The notes under the pieces are model-generated. The model made no database searches. It saw only the letters and a program-made list of their open reading frames with translations, and was not told the origin of the DNA. This document shows positions 1 through 27,147 of a stretch of 27,147 bases of DNA, piece by piece. This DNA is from Dirofilaria immitis (taxonomy: Eukaryota; Nematoda; Chromadorea; Rhabditida; Onchocercidae): the NCBI GenBank assembly GCA_024305405.1, contig JAKNDB010000067.1, forward strand, positions 1,692,501-1,719,647, written 5' to 3'. Positions within the stretch are counted from its first letter, which is position 1. Each line of letters starts with the position of its first letter. Made by a program: the position numbers and the translations under genes.

Positions 1-992
1 TGATTGATTTATTAATATTTGTTCCATAATTTTTCAAACTATTTAACAATAATTTAATGTAATGATAAAGTATGACATTATTGATTGATCTTTTCAAAAT
101 ATTTTATCAAAAATTTCGAGCAATGCTAAAGTATGCCATTATTGATTGATTTGCAAAATTTTTCTCATAATTTTTGCGAATTATTTAATAACAATTTAGA
201 GCAATGTTAAAGTATGGCATTATTGATTGATTTATAAGTTGCTGTTACTAAAAATAGTTGTACAATTTTAGTTTTGAAGTAAAAATTGAATACGAAACGT
301 TTTATTTTATTTTACATTTTTTTTTTTTTTTTTAGCAACAAAATGGGTTATTGGATAATTTAACAGAAATGAAATGCAAATGTTTGCACAGCTCATAGTG
401 TAATATAATACAATCCTTTTCGTCGAACTTTATTATCACATCTATCTCATATGATTGAGAATAAAAGTTGAGAAAATAAGCTAAGCGAAAAAAAAGAAAA
501 AAAATTCAAAAATTAAAACTTAATTTAATTCAACTTAAAAATTTTTTTTTCTTTATTTCCTGCATTGAGATAAAAAAGAAAGAAAAATTGATTGATTGTT
601 TTTTATTACATTTAAATTTAATTAATCAATTCAAATAATTAATTATCAATATAAATGAATATGATTAAAAATTAATTTATGATTTCGAATTTTTTTCAAA
701 AAAAAAGGAAAATGGTCGAAATGAAATATTTTCTTCCAATTCTTTTTTTTCCTTTCTTTTTCTAAAATTCATTTTTTCATAAATTTATTTATTTCAATTT
801 TGACCTTTTAAATTTATCCTTTCTAAATCTTCCTAATTGTTTTTTAGTTTATGCTTAAATTGTCGAGAATATGCTATATGTATATATATATATATATAAA
901 TATGCTTGTCGAGAATATATATATATATCTTTTTAGTAATAACATAAAAGTTTGAAAATTTTAGAATGAAAATTCTCGATTGTCCTTTTTAG

Positions 993-1057
993 CAGAGAAC
1001 AATTTAGATTTGTTATAGCCAATGGATAGTATTTCTAACTTTTCATCATCGTTACCC
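993..1057 (+). CDS. Candidate upstream first coding exon (weak)
   Basis: An acceptor-like ttttag ends at 992. An ATG at 1022 opens a frame reading MDSISNFSSSLP, then a possible but weak donor (GTGGGA) at 1058. Splicing there would end in phase 0 and join in frame to E1, whose upstream codons KPE are also open, giving SSSLP-KPEML. The stretch is G+C-richer than its surroundings and Ser-rich, as tensin N-termini can be. The poor donor and the lack of any family motif keep this speculative. Confidence 0.15.
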
Positions 1058-1951
1058 GTGGGAATTTGTTGTTTAGCCAAAATTTCGAAACATGCTAATT
1101 ATCATATATCACTGCAATGACATATAAGAGTATTAAGTTGAAAATAAAAGTTTCCACTATTTATCATCTTGATAATTAGACACAAAATATTGCCATATCT
1201 TAATATGTTTTATTCTCGAAAGAACATTTTACAACTTTTTTTTCAAACTAATTTTTTTTTATTTAATGAGATTACTTACTGATTGTTAAATTTATGATCG
1301 TATTGAGGGAAAATTTTTTTATCATTTCCTCTTTTTTTTTTCTACTTTACACTTTGCAAAAATAAATGAATGAGAAAAAAATAGAATAATATAAACTTTC
1401 ATTGGAATTATTATATTTGTGATAAAGCTTAATTAATGATAATGTTATCAATATATTCAAGTATTATGATATCATTGTGATATTTCCGGCAATCTTATTT
1501 ACTGCAAATATTTATTTACATTGTTAAAGTTTGTAAATTCAATTAAAAGTGCGATTTTAATTTGAGAAGATTTTGAAATTATTTATATATAATAAAAGAA
1601 TGTATTAGAATTGAATAAATGAATTAAGAATTTCATTATAGATTTTAATTCATTTCTATTCATTTATATTATCAATGATAAAATTATCATCAATTCGTTT
1701 TTTTCCTTCTATTTTTACAATTATTAAATAGTTTTAAAATTTAAGGCTTTGAAAGTATAAATCATTTCATTAAAATTACAAAATATAAATTGAAAATTTT
1801 CAATAGTTTAGTGCTATTTAGCAACTTATCAGTGTAGTTCTTATCAATGTAGAAATCGATATAAAATGATGAGTGTTCTAATAAAAATCTATCTTTTAAT
1901 CGTTATCATTTGACTGGATAGATAGAACAGTTGCTTGGTTAAGAATTTTAA

Positions 1952-2143
1952 ATGTTTAGGAAAAGATGCAAGCGTTGTAATCTATTCATTAGCAACTTAT
2001 GCTGCAACTCTTCCATTCTATCTATCCTTAATCATTACTTCAAAATTTATCCAACTATAGAAACGATTTCTAATTATTCGTATCTTTTCTTTCTAATATT
2101 TAATTCCATTTCCAATACATATCGATTTCTTGTAATTGATTAA
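1952..2143 (+). other. 63-codon open frame of doubtful coding status
   Basis: An ATG-started frame rich in Cys, Ile, Asn, Tyr and Phe, as expected from AT-rich noncoding DNA. It has no motif, no splice-site support and no continuity with the tensin frame. It is mentioned only because it lies in a stretch of about 3 kb without a gene. Confidence 0.1.
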
Positions 2144-2333
2144 AATAATAAATGTATAAATTAATTTTGTTATATATTAATGATAAATTAATAAATTAGA
2201 TATTTCTTAATATAATTATATTTATTGATTAATTTAGTAAAAGAAAAAAATCGATCAAAAGTAAAATATTAAAAGCTATTTCAATATATATTCATAGGAA
2301 TTTTTTGACTTTTAAAAATTTAAAAATTCCAAG

Positions 2334-2452
2334 TATTATTATTATTGTTATTATTATCATTATTATTATTATTATCATTATTATCATTGTTATTATTATT
2401 AAAATTATTATTACATTTAATAAATATTATTATTATTATTATCATTATTAAA

Positions 2453-2496
<44 letters not shown>

Positions 2497-2503
2497 CATA
2501 ATT
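2334..2503. repeat. ATT trinucleotide microsatellite, interrupted
   Basis: About 170 nt of ATT/TTA triplets with scattered C and G interruptions (atc, gtt) and an AT-rich break near 2401-2425. The last part, 2456-2495, is the most regular. Confidence 0.95.
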
Positions 2504-3023
2504 ATGATATGATAACATATACGAGTAGTTTCTTCTCTTACTACGGTATAGTATATTTTTGATATGATTTTTTTTGAGAAAAAGGAATAATTTATTTCAA
2601 GCTTTTTGAAATAGAAATTTCTTTTATTTTTAAAAAAGATTTTATCAAAAGTTTAACTTTTGATTGATCAGTTTTAAGATAAAAGATTGATACTTCAAAC
2701 AATTACAATATTTTATCAGTTTTAATCAATCGATTAGCAGAAGATTGCCATAAAGATTGAGTAATTATTGTAGTTTTTAAAATTTATAAAACTTTACAAA
2801 ACAATCTTACAATTTAAGTTAAATGATATGATTAATGATATAAGGTATTATTTATTAAATGTTTAATCGTCGGACAGAATAGCAATATAATCAAAATATA
2901 TTAAAGCGAATGAGTAGAAATTATGATATGTTATCAGAATGAACTTAAAATTCTTTAACAAATATCTTAATTAATTAGATAATGAATGAATTAATTAATT
3001 AAATATAATAATTTAATATTTAG

Positions 3024-27147
<24,124 letters not shown>

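Larger units (their letters stand above)
1..3023. other. 5' flank or upstream intron, no confident gene
   Basis: AT-rich sequence before the first supported exon. It holds an imperfect repeat at 1-235 (the motif aaagtatg-cattattgattgat recurs near 67, 128 and 208), a TA microsatellite at 878-930 and an ATT microsatellite at 2334-2503. A moderately G+C-richer stretch at 960-1140 has a possible first coding exon. A 63-codon open frame at 1952-2143 has no recognisable domain and ordinary intronic composition. I see no core promoter I would defend; an upstream promoter or a trans-spliced start at the 3023 acceptor are both possible. Confidence 0.6.

Overview
The window is extremely AT-rich (roughly one fifth G+C by eye) eukaryotic DNA. 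It is dominated by introns, microsatellites and tandem repeats, and carries part of one recognisable gene on the + strand. Ten short exon-like islands, clearly richer in G+C than their surroundings, join across GT...AG introns into the PTEN-like phosphatase and C2 domains of a tensin (integrin/actin adaptor family), followed by the start of its low-complexity linker. Acceptors are short nematode-type signals (atttag, ttttag, tttcag) without long pyrimidine tracts. With the protein's divergence from vertebrate tensins this suggests an AT-rich nematode (tns-1 orthologue), but the species cannot be fixed from the window.

Layout: 1-3023 is 5' flank or an upstream intron with one weak candidate first exon (993-1057). 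Exons E1 3024-3147, E2 3917-4014, E3 6573-6808 and E4 7087-7170 encode the phosphatase domain, with the P-loop in E3. E5 8565-8720, E6 9392-9600 and E7 10414-10605 encode the end of the phosphatase domain and the C2 domain. E8 16303-16418, E9 24951-25050 and E10 26127-26272 encode Ser/Thr-, Asp- and Pro-rich linker. E1 to E8 join in one open frame with matching phases at every junction (402 codons from the first Met). E8/E9 and E9/E10 do not match in phase, so small exons are missing there or splicing differs. The tensin SH2 and PTB domains are not present and must lie beyond 27147.

The introns (0.28 to 8.5 kb) hold most of the unusual content. This includes a homogeneous 149-bp satellite (12.99-14.29 kb), three unrelated arrays that all have a 47-bp period, two unrelated arrays with a 19-bp period (one with a CGATCG palindrome in every unit), a purine tract facing a pyrimidine tract, a candidate recursive splice site (10925/10926) and a candidate frame-preserving cassette exon (7468-7518). 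In four introns the tandem repeat runs to within about 35 nt of the 3' splice site.

No tRNA, rRNA, CRISPR array, transposase or second protein-coding gene was recognised on either strand.
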